Below, piece after piece: positions 46,752-53,580 of a stretch of 64,000 nt of DNA (the first letter of the stretch is position 1; each line of letters begins with the position of its first letter). The DNA lies in assembly GCA_965223215.1 (NCBI GenBank), contig CBDCVZ010000010.1, forward strand, positions 4,216,001 to 4,280,000. The letters are read 5' to 3'. Source of the stretch: JABDMH01 sp965223215 (GTDB taxonomy: Bacteria > Bacteroidota > Bacteroidia > Chitinophagales > Saprospiraceae). Under the pieces are notes generated by a model. That model had not been told where the DNA came from, did no database searches, and was given only the letters and a program-made list of their open reading frames with translations. A program made the translations under genes and the position numbers.

Positions 46752-46798
46752 AACTTCTGAAAGTGGCGCAAAGATAAATATTTTCAGAAGTTTTGCAA
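46752..46798 (-). promoter_or_regulatory. DUF177-rpmF promoter overlapped by an 11-bp inverted repeat
   Basis: On the minus strand TTG (46796-46798), 19 bases, then TATCTTTG (46769-46776): an exact Bacteroidota promoter with correct spacing. AACTTCTGAAA (46752-46762) and TTTCAGAAGTT (46782-46792) are perfect inverted copies, one arm between -33 and -7 and one around the start of transcription. The placement suits a repressor site. Confidence 0.6.
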
Positions 46799-46858
46799 GG
46801 CGGTAAAACTACTGGAAACCAAAAGACACACAAGCGTTTATGCCATGGGATGGATGAT

Positions 46859-47094
46859 TCATTCAGACCGGTATTCGCGAAAGGGAGATTGGGTAAAAAA
46901 GTGTTCTACGACTCTTGATCGACATCCTCAGCATATTTTTCAAACTCATTTACTTGATATCCATCTCCAAAGAAAACAATGTTGATGCGTGCGTCAGGTG
47001 AACCGGTCCACTGAATTGTATCAATAGTGAAAGGCTGCCCAGGCAGCGTTGTTGCCATTAGGAAAATGGCGAAAATACTAACTGGTGATCTCAA
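46859..47094 (-). pseudogene. Frameshifted, truncated M64 (IgA-protease type) peptidase remnant
   Basis: Reading leftward, a signal-like stretch (SPVSIFAIFLMATTLPGQ) leads to SPDARINIVFFGDGYQVNEF and EKYAEDVDQES, ending at a TAG at 46906-46908. The first part matches the start of M64 peptidases (the RINIVFLGDGY block). In the next frame the same family continues: VVEHFFTQSPFREYRSE (46912 to 46862), then TGA at 46859. One base appears lost near 46912. No catalytic zinc motif (HExxH) follows, so the gene is both frameshifted and truncated. The start could be TTG 47094 or ATG 47058. It overlaps the end of the upstream lipoprotein gene. Confidence 0.72.
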
Positions 47095-47566
47095 GGGGAA
47101 GTGTCGCAATCGTTTTGAAGGTTCTATCTGAACCATACTCTACACGGATCATTTTTATAGCCTCCGAATGTTGAGACCGCAACAACATTGAGCCCTTTTT
47201 CTCTTCAATTCGAACTCGCTTAATCTTTCCATTTTCGTCATATTCCTTGTATTGAATAAGGGGATTATCCAGTACTTTTTCCATCAAAATGCGGTTGTTC
47301 GCATCCAAATATTGAATGCGAACAATTTCTTCCTGGCGCAGATCTTCTCCGAGCGGTCGGAAGTATCCATCCACCAATTTTGCTCCCCTAATATGGGCCA
47401 TAGCCGACTCCATGTCAAGAAAAACAACCAACACCTTATCGGCGACAAACTGAACGTCCTTTACATAAACGCGATCATCAGCTAGGATGGCTGATCTAGA
47501 AGTAGAACAACTGAGCAGGAGAGATGTGAATACCAGGCTCAGGAGGGCACAAAAGAATTGCGGCAT
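47078..47566 (-). CDS. Hypothetical lipoprotein
   Basis: 162 residues with a lipoprotein signal: hydrophobic residues 4-18, lipobox LLLSC. The mature part is rich in beta strands and charged residues (VYVKDVQFVADKVLVVFLDM, RIQYLDANNRILMEKVLDNP, EYDENGKIKRVRIEEKKG). I do not recognise the family. Its start touches the tatA stop without a gap, so it is the second gene after tatA; downstream lies the M64 remnant. Confidence 0.75.
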   Translation of the reverse strand: MPQFFCALLSLVFTSLLLSCSTSRSAILADDRVYVKDVQFVADKVLVVFLDMESAMAHIRGAKLVDGYFRPLGEDLRQEEIVRIQYLDANNRILMEKVLDNPLIQYKEYDENGKIKRVRIEEKKGSMLLRSQHSEAIKMIRVEYGSDRTFKTIATLPLEITS

Positions 47567-47785
47567 TTAATCGGTCGAACCTTTCTCCTTCTCAATCTCC
47601 TTCATTCCTTCCTTCAACTCCGTTTCGATCGTAGCTCGGGCATTATTGAACTCCTTGATACCCTTACCCAATCCCTTCATCAGTTCCGGTATTTTCCTGC
47701 CTCCAAAAAGTAGGAGAATGGCGAAAAGAATGATGATTACTTCCGGTCCTCCCAGTGAGAACAACAATATGACTTGACTCATCAC
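47567..47785 (-). CDS. tatA: Sec-independent (Tat) translocase protein TatA
   Basis: 72 residues with a short N-terminal membrane helix (about 8-26) ending in the Phe-Gly hinge LLFGGRKIPELMKGLGKGIKEF, then an amphipathic charged tail. This is the TatA/TatE form that lines the pore for folded-protein export. tatC is not in this window. It is directly followed by the hypothetical lipoprotein gene. Confidence 0.93.
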   Translation of the reverse strand: MMSQVILLFSLGGPEVIIILFAILLLFGGRKIPELMKGLGKGIKEFNNARATIETELKEGMKEIEKEKGSTD

Positions 47786-48177
47786 TTTCTAAATTTAAAT
47801 GGATCTATGAAATTACGATAAAAATAGATTATAAGCTTAAACAGACTTTACTTAGATGTCGTTCCTATCCCTAAGGTTTAAACTGCAGGGTAATAATATC
47901 AAACATCTTGTTATTGAACGATTCAAATGTGGATTTAACTACGGTTCTATTAACCATGGTAAGATCTAGCCGACGCAAAAAATTTAGGCGACGCAATTTT
48001 TTATCAAGGATCTGAACTTTTCATCAGCGGGCTCAGTTTTGAAAGTGTTGGGTCAGTTTACACCTATTCATTTGTTGACAACGCTTAAGCTTCACGTTTG
48101 ACATCTTGCATAGAATGGCTTACCTTACGCCTCCCCCGGAAATCCACTCTTTTCAACATTTTATTCAAATATTTAAT
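47786..48177. other. Divergent intergenic region with tandem 12-mers
   Basis: 392 bases between tatA (minus) and the DUF937 gene (plus). The clearest signal is the pair of 12-mers at 47967-47978 and 47985-47996. No credible small gene is seen; an in-frame extension of the DUF937 gene back to 48106 is possible but lacks a good start. Confidence 0.45.
47967..47996. repeat. Tandem 12-mers TAG(C/G)CGACGCAA, period 18
   Basis: TAGCCGACGCAA at 47967 and TAGGCGACGCAA at 47985 differ at one base and are spaced 18 bases apart, each followed by an A/T run. They lie between divergent genes and could be binding sites for one regulator. Confidence 0.4.
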
Positions 48178-48777
48178 ATGAACTTATTAGAACTTTTGCA
48201 AGGTCAAATGGATGACCAAGTTGTCACCCAATTAAGTAAGGGGATTCGTGCCGACAAGGAGAAAACTGCCGCTGCCGCCAATGGGGTATTTGCCACATTA
48301 GTTAGTGCCCTGGCCAGAAATGCCGCAAAACCAGAGGCAGGTTCGTCGCTACTTAATGCACTTGATCGAGACCATGATGGCAGTGTTCTTGACAATGTGA
48401 TGGGATTGTTTGGTGGTTCACAACCTCGCCAAAAAGCTACCAATGGCATGGGCATTCTCGATCACGTATTAGGTGGAAACATTAACAATGTCATCCAGAT
48501 GGTGAGCAAGTCAAGTGGTTTAGACTTCCTCAAAACTGGTGAACTGATGAAGATGCTTGCTCCGATAGTGATGGGCACTTTGGGTAAGACCAAGAGACAG
48601 CAAGGCCTGGACTTGGGTGGTCTTTCTAAAATACTTTCTGGCACCGTTCAACAGAACGCTTCGCGGGCCGATATGGGCCTAATTTCGAAAGTGTTGGATG
48701 CGGACGGAGATGGCAATATAATGGATGACATCGCCGGCATGGGCATGAAAGTACTCGGCGGTTTATTTAAAAAATAG
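48178..48777 (+). CDS. DUF937 (YidB-like) protein
   Basis: 199 residues from ATG 48178 (MNLLELLQGQMDDQVVTQL). DUF937 features: Gly-rich helical segments ANGVFATLVSALARN, ALDRDHDGSVLDNVMGLFGG and, at the end, VLDADGDGNIMDDIAGMGMKVLGGLFKK. Two calcium-like D-x-D-G loops (DRDHDGS and DADGDGN) stand out. The function of the family is not known. Cytoplasmic, monocistronic. Confidence 0.85.
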   Translation: MNLLELLQGQMDDQVVTQLSKGIRADKEKTAAAANGVFATLVSALARNAAKPEAGSSLLNALDRDHDGSVLDNVMGLFGGSQPRQKATNGMGILDHVLGGNINNVIQMVSKSSGLDFLKTGELMKMLAPIVMGTLGKTKRQQGLDLGGLSKILSGTVQQNASRADMGLISKVLDADGDGNIMDDIAGMGMKVLGGLFKK

Positions 48778-48791
48778 CTTCCTGGAAGCCT

Positions 48792-49817
48792 TTAGATTGA
48801 TTGGCGGGGTCGATATCGAGACTCCGCCAATACTTTTTGGGCATCTTCAAAGCTCAGTAAGTCAGTAAGTGACTTCTGCGGATGCTTTTTGACGTATGAT
48901 TCCACAATTTTGTATCCGACCCAATTGCCAACTCGACCAGGAGCCTGGGAAGGCATATTCGGCACATTAGGACTCGGTGTGATCAATTTTTGAAACTGGC
49001 GATAGTTAATACTATGCAAGAGCTCTTCATTAAGCAAATGTGCCCATATCTGTGCCTCATTGTCTGCGAGCCATTTCAATTGTTCTTCAGAGAATTCCAG
49101 GATTACCGTGTCGGGTTCATGTGGTAGCAATTGTTTTTTTATGTAGAGCTCAACGCCATTCCTGATCATAAAATCAAGTAGCATCGTTCCCCGGGCTTCA
49201 CCCAAGTAATTGGCAATTAATGCTTGCATCACTTTGGGTACCAAATGATCGGCGTTCATGGTGCGTTGAATGTAGATTGGAAATAAATTTGGATCGTAAT
49301 GTTGAAAGGCATCGCCCAAATAAAATTCCAACCCAATGCCCAGTACATCGTTTCCTATGGTAAAGGCTCCAACTTCAAAACCGGTCATGCAAGTGTAGAT
49401 GTCGGGAATGGGAAGCTTGGGAAAATAGTAGCGAAAATATTTCAATGCCAATCTTAGATCTGATTCAAAGGATTCAAATGTGCCAAACATACCTTCGCAA
49501 AGGCCATGAAGCTCCATAATCAGACTATCCTGAAGAAAGGATCTGGTGGTCTGATAAATGTCATTTTTGGCACGGGTGTCAGCAATAACTTGATAAAAAA
49601 ACACGTCACTAAAATCGGGATATGCCGTCGTCAATTGATCTACCTCCTCGCTTAGTTGATTTGTATCAATGCCAGCAATTAATCTTTCGTAGCGCACAAG
49701 TACCGGCTCGATTTCGATCCCTGACACATCCGGTGCATCAACGGCCGAATCACATGCCATGGTGAAGATGATGCAGGTGGCAATGAGATAAAATACTGGG
49801 TGGATTCCCATTTGCAT
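48792..49817 (-). CDS. gldB: Gliding-motility lipoprotein GldB
   Basis: 341 residues (or 339 from the ATG at 49811). Lipoprotein signal ending IIFTMAC, then a helical periplasmic domain. GldB-type blocks: VLVRYERLIAGIDT, AYPDFSDVFFYQVIADT, LKYFRYYFPKLPIPDIYTC and VGNWVGYKIVESYVKKHP. GldB is required for gliding in Flavobacterium and is found widely in Bacteroidota, also non-gliders. It is divergent from the barrel gene, and no other gld gene is close. Confidence 0.85.
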   Translation of the reverse strand: MQMGIHPVFYLIATCIIFTMACDSAVDAPDVSGIEIEPVLVRYERLIAGIDTNQLSEEVDQLTTAYPDFSDVFFYQVIADTRAKNDIYQTTRSFLQDSLIMELHGLCEGMFGTFESFESDLRLALKYFRYYFPKLPIPDIYTCMTGFEVGAFTIGNDVLGIGLEFYLGDAFQHYDPNLFPIYIQRTMNADHLVPKVMQALIANYLGEARGTMLLDFMIRNGVELYIKKQLLPHEPDTVILEFSEEQLKWLADNEAQIWAHLLNEELLHSINYRQFQKLITPSPNVPNMPSQAPGRVGNWVGYKIVESYVKKHPQKSLTDLLSFEDAQKVLAESRYRPRQSI

Positions 49818-49885
49818 AAATTATACTTAAATAAATGAACGAATCTAAAAGTGCTCCTTATCCTGAAGGTACAAACCATGATATT

Positions 49886-50635
49886 ATGAAAAAAATTATG
49901 TGTTGCCTGTTATTATTTAGCATACCGATGGTGTTGTGTGCTCAAGCTGGTGAGACACTTTATGGCTTTCAGGTAAGTCCAACGTTCTCTTCTCTTAACT
50001 CTGATGACAACTTGATCAATGGCAACGGAACCAGGTTGGGATTTAAGATTGGTGGTTTAGCAAATTATTATGTAGCTGATTGGCTCGTGCTGGACGTTGG
50101 ATTTGGATTTGGATTTTCGCAGGGGGGTAAACTCCTACATAAGATTGGAGGTAATCTTTTGCCAAAATCTGATTTAAGTGATTCCCAATTGAACACCGGG
50201 ACCAAGCCTTTACCAGATGATGTTAACATAAGCTATAGTCTTCATCTGCTTGAAATTGAAGCTGGCTTCAAATACCTAATTCCTCTGCAGTCAGCAGATT
50301 TCGATCTTTTTTTATCCTTTCCGACGCTCAATCTCGGCATTGTTGGTCAATCGACTGGTAGTATCGAGGCCACCGGCATTGATGTCACTGGAGAAAATGT
50401 TGGAAAGGATGTCACTGGCTTCAATTTAAGCTGGGGATTTGGAACGGGAATTCAAAAATCAACCCAAAGTGGACAGGCATTGATTATGGGACTGATGTTT
50501 CAGCGAGGATTTGCCGACCTCACCAGGGATGATGGGGTAAAGGCTGTGCCAACATCCAACTCCTTCGATCGTATTCCGGAAGACTCCGATGGAAATTTAA
50601 ATGCTGTAATTCTTAAATTTGCGCTCCTTTTCTAG
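49886..50635 (+). CDS. Outer-membrane beta-barrel protein
   Basis: 249 residues from ATG 49886 (MKKIMCCLLLFSIPMVLCAQ signal peptide). The mature protein shows alternating strands with aromatic ends: FQVSPTFSSL, LGFKIGGLANYYVADWLVLDVGFGFGFSQG, YSLHLLEIEAGFKYLIPL, FNLSWGFGTGIQKS and LIMGLMFQRGFADL, ending in the terminal strand LNAVILKFALLF with a C-terminal Phe. This is the OmpW/PorT-like small barrel style. Ligand unknown. It precedes nadC by 21 bases but the link is probably only positional. Confidence 0.85.
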   Translation: MKKIMCCLLLFSIPMVLCAQAGETLYGFQVSPTFSSLNSDDNLINGNGTRLGFKIGGLANYYVADWLVLDVGFGFGFSQGGKLLHKIGGNLLPKSDLSDSQLNTGTKPLPDDVNISYSLHLLEIEAGFKYLIPLQSADFDLFLSFPTLNLGIVGQSTGSIEATGIDVTGENVGKDVTGFNLSWGFGTGIQKSTQSGQALIMGLMFQRGFADLTRDDGVKAVPTSNSFDRIPEDSDGNLNAVILKFALLF

Positions 50636-50656
50636 TAGCTAAAAGCGCAACGACAT

Positions 50657-51502
50657 ATGAATACCAGTCTGATTCAAGAGTTTATTACTACTGCCCTATC
50701 TGAAGATGTTGGTTCAGGAGACCACACCTCGAATGCCTGCATCGCACCAGGCGACAGGGCAACAGCGCGATTGTTGGTCAAGGAATCCGGTGTCATCGCA
50801 GGGGTCGAACTGGCCGAAATGATTTTTAAGCACGTTGATCCTGAGGTAAAATTCAGCCAAAAAATTGCCGATGGAACCGATGTCAAAGTAGGAGACATTG
50901 TCTTTGAGGTGACTTGCAACACTCGAGCTCTACTGATGGCTGAAAGGTTAGTATTAAACTCTATGCAGCGCATGAGTGCCATCGCAACACTGAGCAGCCG
51001 CTATGCTTGTGAAGTCGCTGGAATGGATGTTAAGATCCTGGATACTCGCAAAACTACCCCACGGATTCGCTTTTTGGAAAAATGGGCCGTAAGAATCGGA
51101 GGTTGTACCAACTATCGCGATGGTCTTTACGATTGGATTATGATTAAGGATAATCATATAGATGCCAGCGGGAGTGTTGGTGCTGCCATTGAGAAGGTAC
51201 ACGCTTATCTGAAGGATCACCAGCTTGATTTAGGCATTACGGTAGAGGTCCGCAACCTGGTAGAGCTGCACGAGGTGCTAAGCACGGGTGGTATCACCCG
51301 CATCATGCTGGACAATTTTGAGATCCCGCTCTTACGCGAAGCGGTAGCAACCATTGCAGGCCGTTATGAAACGGAAGCTTCGGGGGGAATTACTCTACAA
51401 ACAGTTGGTGCCTATGCAAAAACAGGGGTTAATTTTATCTCAGTGGGAGCCCTCACCCACTCATCGGGTTCACTCGATTTGAGTTTAAAAGTCCTTAAAT
51501 AG
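50657..51502 (+). CDS. nadC: Nicotinate-nucleotide pyrophosphorylase (carboxylating)
   Basis: 281 residues, quinolinate phosphoribosyltransferase. Family blocks: EDVGSGDHTSNACI near the N-terminus, LLMAERLVLNSMQRMSAIAT, ILDTRKTTPRIRFLEKWAVRIGG, YDWIMIKDNHI and, at the end, EASGGITLQTVGAYAKTGVNFISVGALTHS. It makes nicotinate mononucleotide from quinolinate and PRPP in de novo NAD synthesis, which links it to nadE at 57560. Length normal. Confidence 0.97.
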   Translation: MNTSLIQEFITTALSEDVGSGDHTSNACIAPGDRATARLLVKESGVIAGVELAEMIFKHVDPEVKFSQKIADGTDVKVGDIVFEVTCNTRALLMAERLVLNSMQRMSAIATLSSRYACEVAGMDVKILDTRKTTPRIRFLEKWAVRIGGCTNYRDGLYDWIMIKDNHIDASGSVGAAIEKVHAYLKDHQLDLGITVEVRNLVELHEVLSTGGITRIMLDNFEIPLLREAVATIAGRYETEASGGITLQTVGAYAKTGVNFISVGALTHSSGSLDLSLKVLK

Positions 51503-51599
51503 GTGCTCGAATCACAAAAGCAAGGAAGATTATCGTAAGTACGATGATCACCCAGATGCGAAAATCACCTAAATAAGTTCTAGCATCATTCTTCTCCAT
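51495..51599 (-). CDS. Putative 34-residue single-helix membrane protein
   Basis: An ATG frame of 34 codons ending in TAA, overlapping the 3' end of nadC by 8 bases on the other strand. The sequence has a charged, polar head (MEKNDARTYLGDFR) and one membrane helix (IWVIIVLTIIFLAFVI), ending RAPI. The pattern of a short cytosolic head and one helix fits a real micro-protein. No promoter or strong ribosome site is seen. Confidence 0.4.
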   Translation of the reverse strand: MEKNDARTYLGDFRIWVIIVLTIIFLAFVIRAPI

Positions 51600-51733
51600 G
51601 GTCTTTAAATGTGTCAAATGTGTCTTAAGTTATCTACGGTTTCCTGCTAGAGGAAGATGACTTAAGGCCGCAAAAATGATACCATAGCACTTTGTTTTAA
51701 TATCTCCTCAATGATGGGCTGTGCAGATGAATT

Positions 51734-52765
51734 TTAGGCCTTGGCAAGCGCCATGGCAATGCGCCTAATCAGGGTAGGTCCTTCAAAGATGAGCCCAGAA
51801 TAGACTTGGATCAGGTCTGCGCCGGCAGCTATTTTTTCTTTAGCAGCCTGTGGCGAGTTAATGCCTCCCACGCCAATAATGATGTAGTTTGGCCCGAGGT
51901 TTTGACGCAGATATTTGATGACCTCCGTGCTCCGTTTCTGCAGAGGTAAACCACTGAGACCTCCTGCACCAATCGCACTTATTCGCTCCCTAGCCTTAAC
52001 CTTGCTGCGATCGATGGTCGTGTTGGTTGCAATGACACCGGTCAGATTTGACGCTTTGATCACATCAATGACATCATCCACTTGGCTCCAGCTAAGATCG
52101 GGAGCAATTTTTAGCAGGATTGGCTTGGGATTGTCGAGATCCTCATTGCGTTTTTGCAAACTACTGAGTAACGCAAGAAGTGGCTCCTTCTCTTGCAGAT
52201 CCCTGAGTCCTGGCGTATTGGGTGAACTGACGTTTACCACAAAATAGTCGACGAAATCGTGGAGTTTAGTAAAGCACTTGTCATAATCTGACAAGGATTG
52301 ATCGTTGGGAGTGACTTTGTTTTTTCCAATGTTACCACCAATCACTAAACCATTTCGTTTTGCTTTGCTTAGTTGGTCAATCATAGCGTCAACACCGGCA
52401 TTGTTAAAACCCATTCGATTGATCAATGCTTCATCTTCGGGGAGTCTAAAAAGACGTGGCAGCTGGTTACCTGCTTGGGGTATGGGTGTGACCGTACCAA
52501 CTTCGATGAAGCCAAAACCTAAATGTGACAAAGCATGGATGTACTTGCCATCTTTATCAAAACCAGCGGCCAGGCCAATGGGATTCTTAAACGTAAGGCC
52601 CATTTTGACCCGCGTAAGCGATGGGTGCTCATAGCTCCAATTTGCCTTCAATAGCTGTTTGATAATGGGTATGCTAGTAGCGAAAGTCAATAACTTGACC
52701 GTCAATTTATGTGCCGTTTCAGCGGAAAGTAAAAACAGGATTGGTTTTAGGAAAAATCGATACAA
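51734..52765 (-). CDS. pyrD: Dihydroorotate dehydrogenase (quinone), class 2
   Basis: 343 residues. The start is a TTG at 52765 with GGAG five bases before it, since no suitable ATG exists. The N-terminal membrane-binding helix pair (YRFFLKPILFLLSAETAHKL) marks the quinone-linked class 2. FMN-barrel blocks: NPIGLAAGFDKDGKYIHAL, FGFIEVGTVTP, VNVSSPNTPGLRDLQ with the catalytic Ser, and IIGVGGINSPQAAKEKI. It oxidises dihydroorotate to orotate in pyrimidine synthesis at the inner membrane. It lies 18 bases after the crp-like gene, so the two may be cotranscribed. Confidence 0.96.
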   Translation of the reverse strand: MYRFFLKPILFLLSAETAHKLTVKLLTFATSIPIIKQLLKANWSYEHPSLTRVKMGLTFKNPIGLAAGFDKDGKYIHALSHLGFGFIEVGTVTPIPQAGNQLPRLFRLPEDEALINRMGFNNAGVDAMIDQLSKAKRNGLVIGGNIGKNKVTPNDQSLSDYDKCFTKLHDFVDYFVVNVSSPNTPGLRDLQEKEPLLALLSSLQKRNEDLDNPKPILLKIAPDLSWSQVDDVIDVIKASNLTGVIATNTTIDRSKVKARERISAIGAGGLSGLPLQKRSTEVIKYLRQNLGPNYIIIGVGGINSPQAAKEKIAAGADLIQVYSGLIFEGPTLIRRIAMALAKA

Positions 52766-52783
52766 GGGTCTCCGTCAAATGAT

Positions 52784-53482
52784 TTAAGCATTATTGAGGG
52801 CCACCTCCCCTTCGAGTTTTTCCTTATCGCGAATGAGTAATCGCCGTCGATCAAATTTAATTAGTTCTTTCGATCTAAGTTCATTTAACACGGTGGTCAC
52901 TGTTTGCCGACTAGTGGCGGTTAGATTAGCTATTTCTTGATGGGTAAGGAATTTGCGCACGACCACTTCATAACCCACTCTTTCTCCTTTCTTGGTTGAA
53001 AGGTCTAAGAGAAAATCAATGATGCGCGTCCTGGAGTCTTTAAAAATCAGGCTTTCCAGCCGACTCTCGACTTCGAGCACTCGACTTCCCATTAGTTTTA
53101 GAAAGTAGGTTTGCAGACCATTGCGCTCCTTAAACAAAGTGGTAATGTCACGCTTATGGATGATGCAGAGCTCAGTTTCTTCCATGGCAACGGCCACATC
53201 GGTGCGCTTTCCATCATCCACTAGGGCCATTTCACCAAACACTTCACCTCGACCGAGTACCGCCTTAATAATTTCCTTTTCCCCCTCTCCCTGAATGCTG
53301 ATCTTGACTCGGCCTCGTAAAATGAAGTAGATTCGATCGCTTAAATCGTCGCTTAAGTAAATGATCTCGCCTTTCTTGAAAATTTTTTCCGTGTGCTTAT
53401 CGGGATTTGACATCATCTTGTCACGACAGAAGACACCCGTAACATCAACACTTTGTAGGTACCAAAGATTACCTTCTCCCAT
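52784..53482 (-). CDS. Crp/Fnr-family transcription regulator
   Basis: 232 residues. The opening MGEGNLWYLQSVDVTGVFC is the usual N-terminus of a Bacteroidota Crp group, so this start is right. A cyclic-nucleotide-binding fold (about 25-140: GEIIYLSDDLSDRIYFILRGRVKISI, GRGEVFGEMALVDDGKRTDVAVA) is followed by a helix-turn-helix (about 170-215: FLTHQEIANLTATSRQTVTTVLNEL). GEMAL lies in the phosphate-binding position, so a cyclic nucleotide is possible but not certain. It likely controls itself through the palindrome at 53544-53561. Confidence 0.92.
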   Translation of the reverse strand: MGEGNLWYLQSVDVTGVFCRDKMMSNPDKHTEKIFKKGEIIYLSDDLSDRIYFILRGRVKISIQGEGEKEIIKAVLGRGEVFGEMALVDDGKRTDVAVAMEETELCIIHKRDITTLFKERNGLQTYFLKLMGSRVLEVESRLESLIFKDSRTRIIDFLLDLSTKKGERVGYEVVVRKFLTHQEIANLTATSRQTVTTVLNELRSKELIKFDRRRLLIRDKEKLEGEVALNNA

Positions 53483-53543
53483 GCAGATAGACTTTTTGGA
53501 ATGAACAGATGATTTTGTGGATTGTTGTCTAAAACCTTCTGAA

Positions 53544-53561
53544 TGAAATTAATAAATTTCA
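53544..53561. promoter_or_regulatory. 18-bp dyad TGAAATT-N4-AATTTCA upstream of the Crp-type gene
   Basis: Perfect 7-bp arms around AATA, 62 bases before the regulator's start. Crp-family proteins bind such dyads, so an autoregulatory operator is a reasonable guess. The region between dnaX and the regulator gene is otherwise plain. Confidence 0.45.
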
Positions 53562-53580
53562 CAGTGGCGCAGCTGAAATC

